A DNA stretch of 64,000 bases from CAVXFB01 sp963760935. Lineage in GTDB: Bacteria > Planctomycetota > Planctomycetia > Pirellulales > Thermoguttaceae. A program made the translations under genes and the position numbers. Below the pieces are notes generated by a model. The model searched no databases, was not told where the DNA came from, and saw only the letters and a list, made by a program, of their open reading frames with translations. This document shows, in pieces, positions 10,353 through 18,771 of this stretch (positions within the stretch are counted from its first letter, which is position 1; every line of letters starts with the position of its first letter). The stretch lies in NCBI GenBank assembly GCA_963760935.1, contig CAVXFB010000008.1, positions 682,001 to 746,000 of the forward strand, in the 5' to 3' direction.

Positions 10353-10401
10353 CCTCGCTGCGCTCAGGATGACACGTTCGCCTGTTTCGACAAAGCCTAG
10401 T
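10353..10401. repeat. Dispersed repeat, half copy (CTCAGGATGAC family)
   Basis: This intergenic stretch contains CTCGCTGCGCTCAGGATGAC followed by a tail reading GTTCGCCTGTTTCGACAAAG and ending CCTAG. The same block, including the tail, is found at 58525-58575, and the core is found again at 27245-27265. Only the right half of the palindrome is present here. It lies between the ABC permease stop codon and the next gene start. Confidence 0.75.
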
Positions 10402-10404
10402 TTC

Positions 10405-12204
10405 TCATTTTCCAATTTCGCGATTCTTCAGACACAGGTATGCGACTACGAACACCGGCAGCACGAAGGCCAACGCTTTGCAGGTGAAGGTCATAATAGT
10501 GTCGCCGGAGATGTTGAAACCACTGGCGACGTAATCGGCGAAGCTAAAGCGGCCAAAATCGGGCAGGACCGTGGCCATGCCGCGGAGGATGATCGCGGCC
10601 GGTTGATCGAGCGACTTGACCACATTCGTGCGCAGCCCCGGCTCCATCTCGGAGATCATGTTTTCCTGGGTCAGCAAGCGGACGAGCGACTCGAACGGTC
10701 CGCCGCCGTAGGTCTGACCGGTGGCCAAGCGCATCATGAAGTCGTTGAAGAAGCCGCCCAGCAGCGTGCCCATCGTCGCCAGCATGGCGATCGGCCCGCT
10801 GAGGAACGTGCTGAACATCACGCCCAACGCGATTACGAGCAGCATTTGCAGCCAGATTCCCAGATAGCCCTTGGCGAAATTCAGGACGAAGGAGGCGTTA
10901 CGCGCCAGAAGGTAAACGTCGCCCTGAGCGGCGCCAAAATACTGATGCGTGTCGACGCATTGCAGCCAGATTTCAATGCCCATTTCCGGGTCGACGAATT
11001 CGTCGAAAAGATCGACTTTTTTCCCATCGGCATTTTGCAATTCGCGGGGGATCGACTCCTTGTCGATGGTGAACTCTTTAGACTCGAAGATGCGGACTTC
11101 AGCTTTTTTTCCCGTCCGCGGATTTCGCACCGACAAACTACCGAGCACTCCCTTTTCGATATTCCCCGTATAGGTGCGGAAGATCTCGATGTTCATTTCC
11201 ACCGGCAAGCCGTGGGGAAATTCCTCTTTGGTAATGCCTTTGAAGGTCCACACGCAGGCAGCCAAGCTGCCTCCCTCGATATAGCTTCGGTACGTCCACT
11301 CGTCGCCAACGTTGATGCCTTTTTCGGCCGGCTTGCCGGTGCGATCGCGGAAGGTGAGCTTTCCATAGACGGGGACGCGAGCCATGAGCATCCCCTCGGA
11401 CGGTCCAACGCGATAGGTGACCTTGTCACCGTCCTTCAGCACCTGCAACTCGTGGGTATGTCCTCGCTCGGGCTGCACGTAGCCGTGGCCCGAGGCGTCG
11501 ATAGTCACTTTGTGGCGGTGGTGGTTCGTCCAACCGGTGCTGCCGCGGAGCGTCGTCGGCTGTCCGGCGGCTGCCTGGACCGATTGAAGGTCGTCGGCCG
11601 TGAGTTGATGCGTGTGCACCAGCCCGCGCAGGACAAACACGTAACTGATGGCCCCCATCACGATCAACAGCAGGGTGCCGACGGTGGCAAAGCCGAGGAT
11701 ACGGCCCAACACCACTTCGCTGGCCCGGACTGGCTTGGTGACCACGGTTTGCAGCGTACGGTTTTTCAGGTCGGTTGGCAGGCTGAGCGAACTGAGGAAC
11801 AGTGCCAACAACAGGACGAGGTAGGTGGTCGCGGTCAAGACGAAGTCGAGATATAGCCGCGCGGGATCGGGGTTCCCGGGATCGAGAAACCAGCCGGCGA
11901 ACAACAGGATCACGATGAATACGGCGAAGACCACCACCACGCGGCGGCGTATCGACTCCTGGATGGCCAAGCGGGCCAGCGCCCATGCCCGACGCGGCGA
12001 TAGGAAGACAAGGTCGAGCGCGCAATCGCGAAACACGGCGCCCGTAATCCACGTGGCTGCAATCGGCCCGTGCCGCAAGGCTGCCACCAGCCACCCCGCG
12101 ACGGTTATCCCCAGCGCGACGCAGCCTACGACCAGCAACCAGCTTCCGATGGCCCAAGGCAGCCAACTTAGAAACGGGGCGACATCTTTGGGATCGATAA
12201 CCAT
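10405..12204 (-). CDS. ABC-2 type transporter permease with large external domain
   Basis: This is a 599-residue permease. It starts with two hydrophobic helices, then a cytoplasmic stretch with the ABC-2 signature region ARLAIQESIRRRVVVVFAV and a set of helices ending near LGRILGFATVGTLLLIVMGA. A roughly 240-residue soluble insertion (about residues 200-440) follows, with further membrane helices near the C-terminus. Such a large insertion is uncommon in ABC-2 permeases and is probably extracytoplasmic. It follows the ATPase gene by 63 bp and precedes the 519-residue anchored protein by about 70 bp, so the three probably form one export unit. No clear ribosome binding site precedes the ATG. 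The substrate is unknown. Confidence 0.85.
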   Translation of the reverse strand: MVIDPKDVAPFLSWLPWAIGSWLLVVGCVALGITVAGWLVAALRHGPIAATWITGAVFRDCALDLVFLSPRRAWALARLAIQESIRRRVVVVFAVFIVILLFAGWFLDPGNPDPARLYLDFVLTATTYLVLLLALFLSSLSLPTDLKNRTLQTVVTKPVRASEVVLGRILGFATVGTLLLIVMGAISYVFVLRGLVHTHQLTADDLQSVQAAAGQPTTLRGSTGWTNHHRHKVTIDASGHGYVQPERGHTHELQVLKDGDKVTYRVGPSEGMLMARVPVYGKLTFRDRTGKPAEKGINVGDEWTYRSYIEGGSLAACVWTFKGITKEEFPHGLPVEMNIEIFRTYTGNIEKGVLGSLSVRNPRTGKKAEVRIFESKEFTIDKESIPRELQNADGKKVDLFDEFVDPEMGIEIWLQCVDTHQYFGAAQGDVYLLARNASFVLNFAKGYLGIWLQMLLVIALGVMFSTFLSGPIAMLATMGTLLGGFFNDFMMRLATGQTYGGGPFESLVRLLTQENMISEMEPGLRTNVVKSLDQPAAIILRGMATVLPDFGRFSFADYVASGFNISGDTIMTFTCKALAFVLPVFVVAYLCLKNREIGK

Positions 12205-12267
12205 GGAGAGGAATCAGGAAATTGATGATGAAGGATGAACCAGCCGCTAACCACGGGCGAGTAATCG

Positions 12268-13158
12268 CTACTTCTGCGTCACTCCTCGCACGCGGCGGCC
12301 GGGATGTTCTTCGCTATCTTGTATGATCTTCAGGAATAGTTCTTCCAGCGTCGTGGTGGGATTGTCCATATTGAGCACGTGTCCGTTGTTGCGTTCGATC
12401 ACCTGTCGGACTTCTTCCTGGGCGAGCGCACCCAATCCGGCCACGCGGATTTCGGTGACGTCGCGGACCTTCAACAGGCTGTCGACCCGCCCCATCTCTT
12501 TCAATTCGCCCTGATAGAGGATGGCCACGCGGTCGCACACGTCTTGCACGTCGGCCAGCAAATGGCTGCACATGAGGACCGTCTTGCCCTCGTCGCGCAA
12601 CCGGATGATCAGGTCTTTCATTTCGCGGGTGCCGATCGGGTCGAGGCCGGTTGTCGGCTCGTCGAGGACGATCAGTTCGGGGTCGTTGATCAGCGCCTGG
12701 GCCAGTCCGATGCGGCGCGTCATGCCTTTGCTATATTCTTTTAATTGTCGCCGCTTGGCCCAGTCGAGGCCGACCATCTCGATCAGATCGGCGACCCGCT
12801 GGCGGCGCACGGCCCGGGGCATGTTAAACAGCCGCCCGTAGAAATCGAGCGTTTCTTCGGCATTGAGAAATCGATAGAGGTACGATTCTTCGGGCAGATA
12901 ACCGATCCGCTCGTTTTTTGTCACTTCGGTGGCGTCGCGGCCAAACACGAGGGCCTGGCCGGCCGTAGGAAACAGCAGGCCGAGGATGAGCTTGATGGTC
13001 GTGGTTTTTCCGGAACCGTTAGGCCCGAGGAGGCCGAAGATTTCACCCCGACGGACTTCGAGGTCGAGTGCCTTGAGGGCTCGAACCTTTTGCCGGCCCC
13101 AGAAATCGCGGTAAACCTTGGTAAGGCTTCGGGTTTCGACGATTACATCGGACTGCAT
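12268..13158 (-). CDS. ABC transporter ATP-binding protein (ABC-2 exporter)
   Basis: This 296-residue ATPase energises the adjacent ABC-2 permease. Visible motifs are Walker A (GLLGPNGSGKTTTIKLILG), the Q-loop region (GYLPEESYLYRFL), the signature YSKGMTRRIGLAQALI, Walker B (LIVLDEPTTGLDP) and the switch histidine (VLMCSHLLADVQ). The C-terminal extension is typical of drug or lipid exporters of the CcmA/NatA type. I take the ATG at 13158, giving MQSDVIVETRSLTK; it is preceded by GGAAAGGGCGTCC. It is first in the three-gene unit that runs to 8773. Confidence 0.93.
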   Translation of the reverse strand: MQSDVIVETRSLTKVYRDFWGRQKVRALKALDLEVRRGEIFGLLGPNGSGKTTTIKLILGLLFPTAGQALVFGRDATEVTKNERIGYLPEESYLYRFLNAEETLDFYGRLFNMPRAVRRQRVADLIEMVGLDWAKRRQLKEYSKGMTRRIGLAQALINDPELIVLDEPTTGLDPIGTREMKDLIIRLRDEGKTVLMCSHLLADVQDVCDRVAILYQGELKEMGRVDSLLKVRDVTEIRVAGLGALAQEEVRQVIERNNGHVLNMDNPTTTLEELFLKIIQDSEEHPGRRVRGVTQK

Positions 13159-13384
13159 GGACGCCCTTTCCGCGGTGCCCCGCGTGAGGATGGGAAACCG
13201 GAACACCGGGGGCCTGCTTTGCTTACGCTGCCGACGCCCACCAGGTTCACTTGCCGGACGACTTCAGTAAGCTTTCACTATAAGTCGGCCCGCATCGCGT
13301 TTCAAGCCGCTAGGCCGGTTCCGCACAGACATACGGGCTCGATTGCGGTAGAATACGGGACTCTTGTTAGAGCCGAGTTAGGTT

Positions 13385-14791
13385 ATGCAGCAGCCGCAAT
13401 TTTTAATGGGCCGGATCGACTACGAACGGACCCTGTCGATGCCCTGTTCGGAGGCGGCTTTCAAGCTCGACCGCATGCGGGAGCTGCTGGATCGCTTAGG
13501 CAATCCGCAGCGGGGCCTGCCGATTGTCCATGTTGCCGGCACGAAGGGCAAGGGCTCGACGGCGGCCATGGTGGCGGCCATCCTTACCGCGGCTGGCTAT
13601 CGGACCGGGCTCTTTACGTCGCCCCATCTCGAACGGGTTGAGGAGCGAATCGTCATCGATGGGCGGCCCTGTTCGGCCGCCGAGTTGGAGGAGGCCGTCG
13701 AACAGATTCGGCCGACGATTGAAACCATGGATGCCGAGGGCGCGAAGAACAACTCGCCGGACCATGGGCCAACGTATTTCGAGATCGTCACTGCCGCCGC
13801 GCTGTGCCACTTTGCTCGCCAAGAGGTCGATGCGGCTGTGCTCGAAGTGGGGCTCGGCGGCCGGCTCGATTCGACCAATGTCTGCACGCCGATCGCCTCG
13901 ATCATCACCAGTATCAGCCTCGATCATACCAAGCAACTGGGCGACACGCTGTCGGCCATCGCCGCCGAAAAGGCCGGCATCATCAAGCCGGGCGTGCCGG
14001 TGATTAGCGGAGTGACGGCCGATGAGCCACGCGAAGTCGTGCGCGATGTGGCCCGGCAAAATGGTTGCCGACTGTTCGAGCTTGGCGTCGATTTCGACTT
14101 TGCGTACCATTCGCCGCAGCATTTGGAACAAGCGGAGACGATGGGACGTTGTGATTTCTCATGCGGCGCGACGCGGCTTCACGACGTTGCGGTTGGCCTG
14201 TTAGGTCGCCATCAGGCTGCCAACGCCGCGTTGGCGATTGCGGCGGTCGAGGAATTGCGACACAACGACTGGAGGATTTCCGAGGCGGCGATTCGAGAAG
14301 GGCTGGCCACGGTGGTGTGGCCGGCACGGATTGAAGTGGTGGGGCGCCGGCCAACCGTCGTGCTTGACGGGGCGCACAATGCGGCGTCAATCGATGCGCT
14401 GGTTCAGGTGCTCGATGAGAGTTTTTCGGCCCGGCGGCGATTGTTGGTATTCGCCACGACGCAGGAAAAAGACCTTCAGGGCATGTTGACTCATTTGCTG
14501 GGCCGGTTCGATCATGTGATTTTCACGCGCTACTTGAACAATCCCCGCGGCGTTGCGCCCGAGCGATTGCAGGCATTGGCACAGCAACTCTTCGGAGTGC
14601 GGTATCCCGTGTGCGCGAGCCCGGCCGAGGCTTGGAAAAAGGTTCATTGCCTTGCAACGCCCGCCGACCTTGTGTGCATCGCCGGCTCGTTCTTTATCGT
14701 CGCGGAGATGCGTCGGCAGTTGGCCGCGCGACCGCTCACGGTCTTGGGTCGAAGGGAGAAGGGGGAAGAGTGTGAGGAGAAGCGAGAATAG
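13385..14791 (+). CDS. folC: Bifunctional folylpolyglutamate synthase / dihydrofolate synthase FolC
   Basis: FolC joins glutamate to dihydropteroate and extends the polyglutamate tail of folates. The 468-residue protein has the Mur-ligase-type P-loop (HVAGTKGKGSTAAMVAAIL), the folate-binding stretch FTSPHLERVEERIVIDG, the central LEVGLGGRLDSTN followed by SISLDHTKQLGDT, and the C-terminal VVLDGAHNAASIDAL motif of the family. The length is slightly above the usual 420-440. It diverges from the ABC ATPase and is followed closely by a convergent gene. The ATG at 13385 lacks a strong ribosome binding site, but starts later in the frame would remove conserved N-terminal residues. Confidence 0.95.
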   Translation: MQQPQFLMGRIDYERTLSMPCSEAAFKLDRMRELLDRLGNPQRGLPIVHVAGTKGKGSTAAMVAAILTAAGYRTGLFTSPHLERVEERIVIDGRPCSAAELEEAVEQIRPTIETMDAEGAKNNSPDHGPTYFEIVTAAALCHFARQEVDAAVLEVGLGGRLDSTNVCTPIASIITSISLDHTKQLGDTLSAIAAEKAGIIKPGVPVISGVTADEPREVVRDVARQNGCRLFELGVDFDFAYHSPQHLEQAETMGRCDFSCGATRLHDVAVGLLGRHQAANAALAIAAVEELRHNDWRISEAAIREGLATVVWPARIEVVGRRPTVVLDGAHNAASIDALVQVLDESFSARRRLLVFATTQEKDLQGMLTHLLGRFDHVIFTRYLNNPRGVAPERLQALAQQLFGVRYPVCASPAEAWKKVHCLATPADLVCIAGSFFIVAEMRRQLAARPLTVLGRREKGEECEEKRE

Positions 14792-14824
14792 CAAGCCGCG
14801 CAATGGCCGCTCATCGCTCGTCCG

Positions 14825-15958
14825 TCAAGTCTTCACCGATCCCTTCCCTGTTTGCCGGATTGCGGTCGACGAAACGTCATCGCGGAAGACATCGCAAGGG
14901 ACTTCGCGGCACAGCGGCGCGAGCGCCTCGGGCAGTTCGAGATCGGCCAATCCCAGGAACTGGCCGTCCATTGCTCGGCCGAAGACGAGGAAACGACACC
15001 CTCGGCTGGCGATGCGCTCGACGGCCTGCTGCCAAGCGATTGCATTGCCGCCATAGTAGCGCGGGTCGGCGATCCGTCGCATGGTATCGGCCCCGACCAC
15101 AAACGTGGCGCCGGGAAATACGCGCGACTTTGCCTCAAATGTGGCTGCCCGCGTCAGGCAAACAGTCTGCTCGGATGGAAATTGGCTGAGGCGGCGTTCG
15201 AGTTCGATGTAGTCCAACGGCGGCTTGTCGACGTTGAGAATCGACACCTCGACGGCCACCGGCTCGTGCAGCAGTTCGCGTGCAATCTCGGCCATACGGC
15301 GATGGCCGGCATGCAGCGGATTAAACGCCCCGGGGAAGACGATCCGGATTGGCTCGCCGGTCGGCCGGAGACAAACGCTATCCACCTTGCCCCACATCAG
15401 TTGTTGCCAAGCGGGCGGGGCCGTGGTTTGCGACTGCTCGATCTGTTCGCCTTCCAACAGTTCCAGTTGCAGTTGCTGTGGAACGCCGCACGCCTCGGCG
15501 ATGACGTTGAGAACCAGCCAGCCGGCCAGCCGCTCTTCCTCGGCCCGGCTGCGGCGCTCCTTCTGCAAGGTGAGCGACCAAGTGGCGGTGAGCGCGGCCG
15601 TTTGCAGGGCGACGTGGATGCGGTGCGCGCCGCGCTTGGCCGATCGCTCACCAGGCTGGCCGTGCAAGCCACGCCGGCCAACGCGGTCGCCGACTCCTCA
15701 TAGCGTCGAGCCCTTTCAAACGCCGCCATACCCATCGCCCGGGCTGTGGCCGCCGAGCATGATTCGTCGGGCTGCGCCGAGCCACGCGGCCATAGCGGCT
15801 GGCGAATAGGGCACGACTGCTTCCAGCAGCGTCCGCGAGCCGCCGGGCACCTCAAGCAAGTAGGCAATTGCCCGGCTGCCGCCGCCACTGGCAGCCAGCA
15901 CGATTCGCGTCGGCGAATCGTGGATTTGCTGGACGAGTTGGTCGGAAGATAGAAGCAT
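14825..15958 (-). CDS. CinA-like / nicotinate-nucleotide adenylyltransferase-like fusion (two compensating indels)
   Basis: The N-terminal part resembles the CinA C-terminal (nicotinamide-nucleotide amidase-like) domain: SPTRIVLAASGGGSRAIAYL, then SCSAATARAMGMAAFERAR, then GVACTASLVSDRP. The C-terminal part is a nucleotidyltransferase of the NadD type, with VFPGAFNPLHAGHRRMAEIA (the HxGH nucleotide-binding motif) and the late DDVSSTAIR motif (an ISSTxIR variant). A middle piece lies in another frame: one extra base near 15770 and one missing base near 15644 compensate each other, so the ends are in the same frame. Domain fusion suggests a role in pyridine-nucleotide salvage, but this is inference. 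Start ATG at 15958 gives MLLSSDQLVQQIHD. Confidence 0.75.
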
Positions 15959-15970
15959 CTTGAGCGATAT

Positions 15971-16643
15971 TTAGCCCGGAGGGCTTTCATAAGATAGCCC
16001 AGGGTTGTCCGCGCAGCGGCTACCCTGGGGAACTGTTCCCGCCGTTACGTCAACCCCGAAGGGGTTGTATTGCTAATCCCAAATATATTGTTCGTCATAG
16101 GTTATGCCGTGTTTTCTCAGTAGCTGCCGAAGCTCATCCTGAAACGATATCTGTCGATGGTGTTTTTCTTGCGCGGCAATGTATTCCTGCACCCGATTTT
16201 TTTGCGATTGGCTGACTGAAAAGGCGCCGTAGCCTGCTTGCCATTGAAACACGCCCCATTGCGAGGATTTCTTCTTGGTCCAAAGCGACGAAGCGCGTTT
16301 CAATTCCTTCACCCATGCGGCCAATGCGATCGTGCGCGATTGGTTTGCCAGCAGATGCACATGATCGGACACACCGCCAACGATGATCGCAGGACAATCG
16401 AGATTGTTTGAAATGCCGGCCAGATAGCGATGCATCTCAGCGCGTAGGGTATGGTCTTGCAGTAGGCTGCGACGCTCTTTCGTTGAAAATACGACATGCA
16501 CCAACACTTTAGCGAGTGATTGGGGCATCGATACGTCGTCTCCGAAACCCCGTTGGGGTTTTTCGTTCGCCGGCCCCTGGAACCCAGGGTAGCCGCTGCG
16601 CGGCAACCCTGGGCTGTCTTATTGAAGCCCTTCGGGCTGCCTA
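15971..16643. mobile_element. RAYT element with REP-like palindromic ends
   Basis: The transposase gene at 16073-16528 is bracketed by inverted ends. Each end contains, in order from outside, a short AGCCC/GGGCT hairpin, a long hairpin containing the sequence CCCAGGGTAGCCGCTGCGCGG (written here on one strand in part; at 15998-16029 and 16583-16613), and a small hairpin of the form AACCCC...GGGGTT (16051-16067 and 16545-16560). The left and right ends are reverse complements of each other for most of about 60 bp. This is the layout of REP-associated tyrosine transposases. A related copy without transposase is at 20875-21090. Confidence 0.8.
16073..16528 (-). CDS. REP-associated tyrosine transposase (IS200-like, Y1 family)
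   Basis: This 151-residue Y1-type transposase begins MPQSLAKVLVHVVFSTKERR, a very common opening for the family. It contains the HUH metal-binding motif in GGVSDHVHLLANQSR and a candidate catalytic tyrosine in VQEYIAAQEKHHR. Proteins of this group nick single-stranded DNA at REP hairpins. The upstream part of the open frame (before 16528) runs into the palindromic end and is not taken as coding. No TnpB or other partner is present. The gene looks intact. Confidence 0.9.
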   Translation of the reverse strand: MPQSLAKVLVHVVFSTKERRSLLQDHTLRAEMHRYLAGISNNLDCPAIIVGGVSDHVHLLANQSRTIALAAWVKELKRASSLWTKKKSSQWGVFQWQAGYGAFSVSQSQKNRVQEYIAAQEKHHRQISFQDELRQLLRKHGITYDEQYIWD

Positions 16644-17071
16644 ATCCTTAGGCGTTGTGGCGGGGCATCTAACCGATCAGGATAAACGCCAAACCGATCA
16701 GGATAAACGCCAAACCGATCAGGATAAACGCCAAACCGATCAGGATATACGCCCAAACTCTTACCTGCTTCGCGTCGCGGGTCAACGGCGCCAACTCGCC
16801 TTCGCACTGCCGGATGCCGTTTGTCGCGGGCGTCGCTGCCGACATCCGAATCGTACAGCACAACTCCCGGAATCGATCGCCAACGGTGGGTTTGAGACGG
16901 CTTCTGACGCGATGCGGCAGCCCAATCTGATCCATTCGTAGCGTTCCAATCCCCCCGAATTGTAGCTCTCACCGCATTTTCCGACAACCGCGATCCAATA
17001 TCTGGCCCAACCCGGCGAATTGCTCAATAGGTAAGACACTTCAACACCATCAGGCTGGAGGTATACGATCC
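16529..17071. other. Long intergenic stretch after RAYT element
   Basis: This stretch holds the right end of the RAYT element (to 16643), a 21 bp tandem repeat (16674-16750), and then about 300 bp with no gene I can support. Several reading frames stay open across it, mainly because the tandem repeat has few stop codons. A minus-strand frame of 88 codons (16669-16935) ending in repeated FILIGLA units could be a small membrane protein, but evidence is weak. Confidence 0.5.
16674..16750. repeat. 21 bp tandem repeat
   Basis: The unit CAGGATAAACGCCAAACCGAT (given on the plus strand) occurs three complete times in a row, with a fourth slightly changed copy (GGATATACGCCCAAAC). The period of 21 bases is a whole number of codons, so every frame repeats seven residues. 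On the minus strand one frame reads FILIGLA repeats and another GVYPDRF repeats. Confidence 0.9.
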
Positions 17072-17890
17072 ATGATTAAAAAGATGCTGGTTATTGGCGG
17101 CGGCACGGCCTTGCTGGGCCTGTTCCTGTTTCGGCGCAACGCCTACAGCTATTTACGCACTTCGTGCGGCTATGTGACCGATGCGGTGCAAGAGGCGGTG
17201 CCGATCGAGTTCCAGATCGATCGGGCACGCGGCATGGTGCAGGACCTGGTGCCCGAGGTCCGCAAGAACATGCACGTCATCGCCAAGGAAGAAGTCGAGG
17301 TGCAGCGGCTGGACGAGCAGATTGGCGAAGGCGAGACGCGGCTGGCCCGCGACAAGGATCAATTATTGCGGCTGAAGACCGACGTGGCCTCTGGTCGCGC
17401 GATGTTCCAGTATGCCGGCCGCAGCTACTCGGCCGACGAAGTTCGCACGGACCTGGCCAATCGGTTCGACCGCTTCAAGACGGCCGAAGCGACGCAGGCC
17501 AGCCTTAAGGAGGTTCGCACCTCTCGACAGAAGAGTCTGGAGGCTGCCCGGCAGAAGCTCGAAGGGATGTTGGCCGCAAAACGCCGTCTGGCGGTCGAGG
17601 TGGAGAATCTCGAAGCCCGGCTGCAAATGATCGCTGCCGCTAAGGCGACAAGCGATTATCAATTCGACGAGACGCGATTGGGTCGAGTCAAGGAGCTTGT
17701 GGCGGGTCTGCGCACCCGGCTCGACGTGGCCGAGAAATTGGTCAACGCCGAAGCCTCGTACCACGACGAGATTCCCTTGGACAAGGCGGCCCCGGAAAAT
17801 ATCGTCGAGCAAGTGACCGAGTATTTTGTGCCCCGAAGCGAGGGAGGAGAGGCACCGAGCGAACAGCCGTCACTTGCCGCCAACCACTAA
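17072..17890 (+). CDS. Membrane-anchored coiled-coil protein, function unknown
   Basis: This 272-residue protein has one short N-terminal membrane segment (MLVIGGGTALLGLFLFRR) and then a long helical region rich in Glu, Arg, Lys and Leu with heptad spacing, for example EVEVQRLDEQIGEGETRLARD and AARQKLEGMLAAKRRLAVEVE. It ends with a short Ser/Pro/Glu-rich tail. The overall shape recalls phage-shock PspA-like or other coiled-coil scaffold proteins, but I do not recognise a specific family. A ribosome binding site is present (GGAGGTATACGATCC before the ATG). It lies just upstream of the FHA and kinase genes on the same strand, separated by about 45 bp of short repeats. Confidence 0.75.
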   Translation: MIKKMLVIGGGTALLGLFLFRRNAYSYLRTSCGYVTDAVQEAVPIEFQIDRARGMVQDLVPEVRKNMHVIAKEEVEVQRLDEQIGEGETRLARDKDQLLRLKTDVASGRAMFQYAGRSYSADEVRTDLANRFDRFKTAEATQASLKEVRTSRQKSLEAARQKLEGMLAAKRRLAVEVENLEARLQMIAAAKATSDYQFDETRLGRVKELVAGLRTRLDVAEKLVNAEASYHDEIPLDKAAPENIVEQVTEYFVPRSEGGEAPSEQPSLAANH

Positions 17891-17926
17891 CCACTGACCA
17901 CTGACCACTCGCCACTGACCACTTCC
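17886..17926. repeat. Short repeats of the CCACTGACCACT type
   Basis: Copies of CCACTAA, CCACTGA and CCACTCG follow each other directly after the stop codon of the coiled-coil gene. A related stretch (AGTGGTTAGTTGTTAGTGGT) lies at 39421-39440 at the end of another gene. These look like simple dispersed repeats rather than coding or regulatory DNA. Confidence 0.6.
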
Positions 17927-17936
17927 CCGTGCTACC

Positions 17937-18584
17937 ATGATCCGAATTGCCAACTGCCTTTGGAGACGCCATGCGATGGGCTCGACCGGCTCGCGACAAT
18001 CCGAGCGGTTCATGCTGTGGATCGATTCCGTGGGCGGATATCGGGTGTGCACGGGCGATGCGATTATGATCGGTCAGCCCGATATGGACGGCTCGGTCGA
18101 TGTGCCGATTTTGGGCGATCTGTCGCGCCATCACGCCCGAATCCGACGCGATGGCGATGGATACATGATCGAAGCGATGCGCGGTGTTTCGATCGACGGC
18201 CGGCCGGTGTGCCAGTTTGCATGGCTCCGCGACGGCAGTCGGATTCAGTTGGGCGAGTCGGTGCGGCTGCTGTTTCGCCGGCCGCATCCGTTGAGCGCCA
18301 CGGTGCGACTGGAGTTTCTTAGCCGGCACCGGACGCAGCCCTCGGCCGACGGCGTGTTGTGGCTGGCCGACTCGTGCGTTCTCGGGCCACGAAGCCACTG
18401 CCACGTGGTCTGCCGTCCGTGGACTCGGGAAGTGGTGCTATATCGCGACCAGTCGCGATTGCATTGCCGCACCAGCGGTCTACTTCAGGTCGACGGCGTC
18501 GAATGCAAGGACTACGGTGCGATCAGCACCCATTCTCGCGTGCAGGGGGAAGGGTTTTCCATTAACTTAGAATCGATTGGATAG
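17937..18584 (+). CDS. FHA-domain protein
   Basis: This 215-residue protein carries a forkhead-associated domain, a phosphothreonine-binding module, at about residues 26-110. It starts MLWIDSVGGYRVCTGDAIMIG and includes the conserved core LGDLSRHHARIRRDGDGYMIE, with the Ser-Arg-His residues that contact phosphate, followed by GVSIDGRPV. The second half is a less conserved beta-rich region, with no motif I recognise. It is followed on the same strand by a Ser/Thr kinase gene, the classical partner of FHA domains. ATGs at 17976 and 18012 are possible later starts; the FHA domain begins near the last one. Confidence 0.8.
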   Translation: MIRIANCLWRRHAMGSTGSRQSERFMLWIDSVGGYRVCTGDAIMIGQPDMDGSVDVPILGDLSRHHARIRRDGDGYMIEAMRGVSIDGRPVCQFAWLRDGSRIQLGESVRLLFRRPHPLSATVRLEFLSRHRTQPSADGVLWLADSCVLGPRSHCHVVCRPWTREVVLYRDQSRLHCRTSGLLQVDGVECKDYGAISTHSRVQGEGFSINLESIG

Positions 18585-18613
18585 GATGTTTTCAATCGTA
18601 GGAGAACAGTGCA

Positions 18614-18641
18614 ACGTTTAGCGGCCAACGGCACGTCGGCC
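18614..18641. repeat. Fragment of the 152 bp dispersed element
   Basis: The sequence CGTTTAGCGGCCAACGGCAC and the following GTCGGCC closely match the reverse complement of the central part of the elements at 30165-30316 and 63443-63594 (GGCCGACG...CGTCGGCCGCTAAACG). Only this core is present. It sits between the FHA gene and the kinase gene. Confidence 0.55.
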
Positions 18642-18771
18642 TATGGAAACTCGGGCGTGGCGAACTCGAGATCCACGCCCTTCGTTGCGGTCAGAGATGT
18701 GCCACCCTGACGAGGTTTGCCAACGGCTATTCACGACGTGGTCTGTGACGATAAAATGGAGGGGTCGGTCC

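Noticed and set aside
10369..11856. A 495-codon plus-strand frame opposite the ABC permease
   Set aside because: His/Gln/Arg-rich composition typical of antisense frames; no membrane or other motif.
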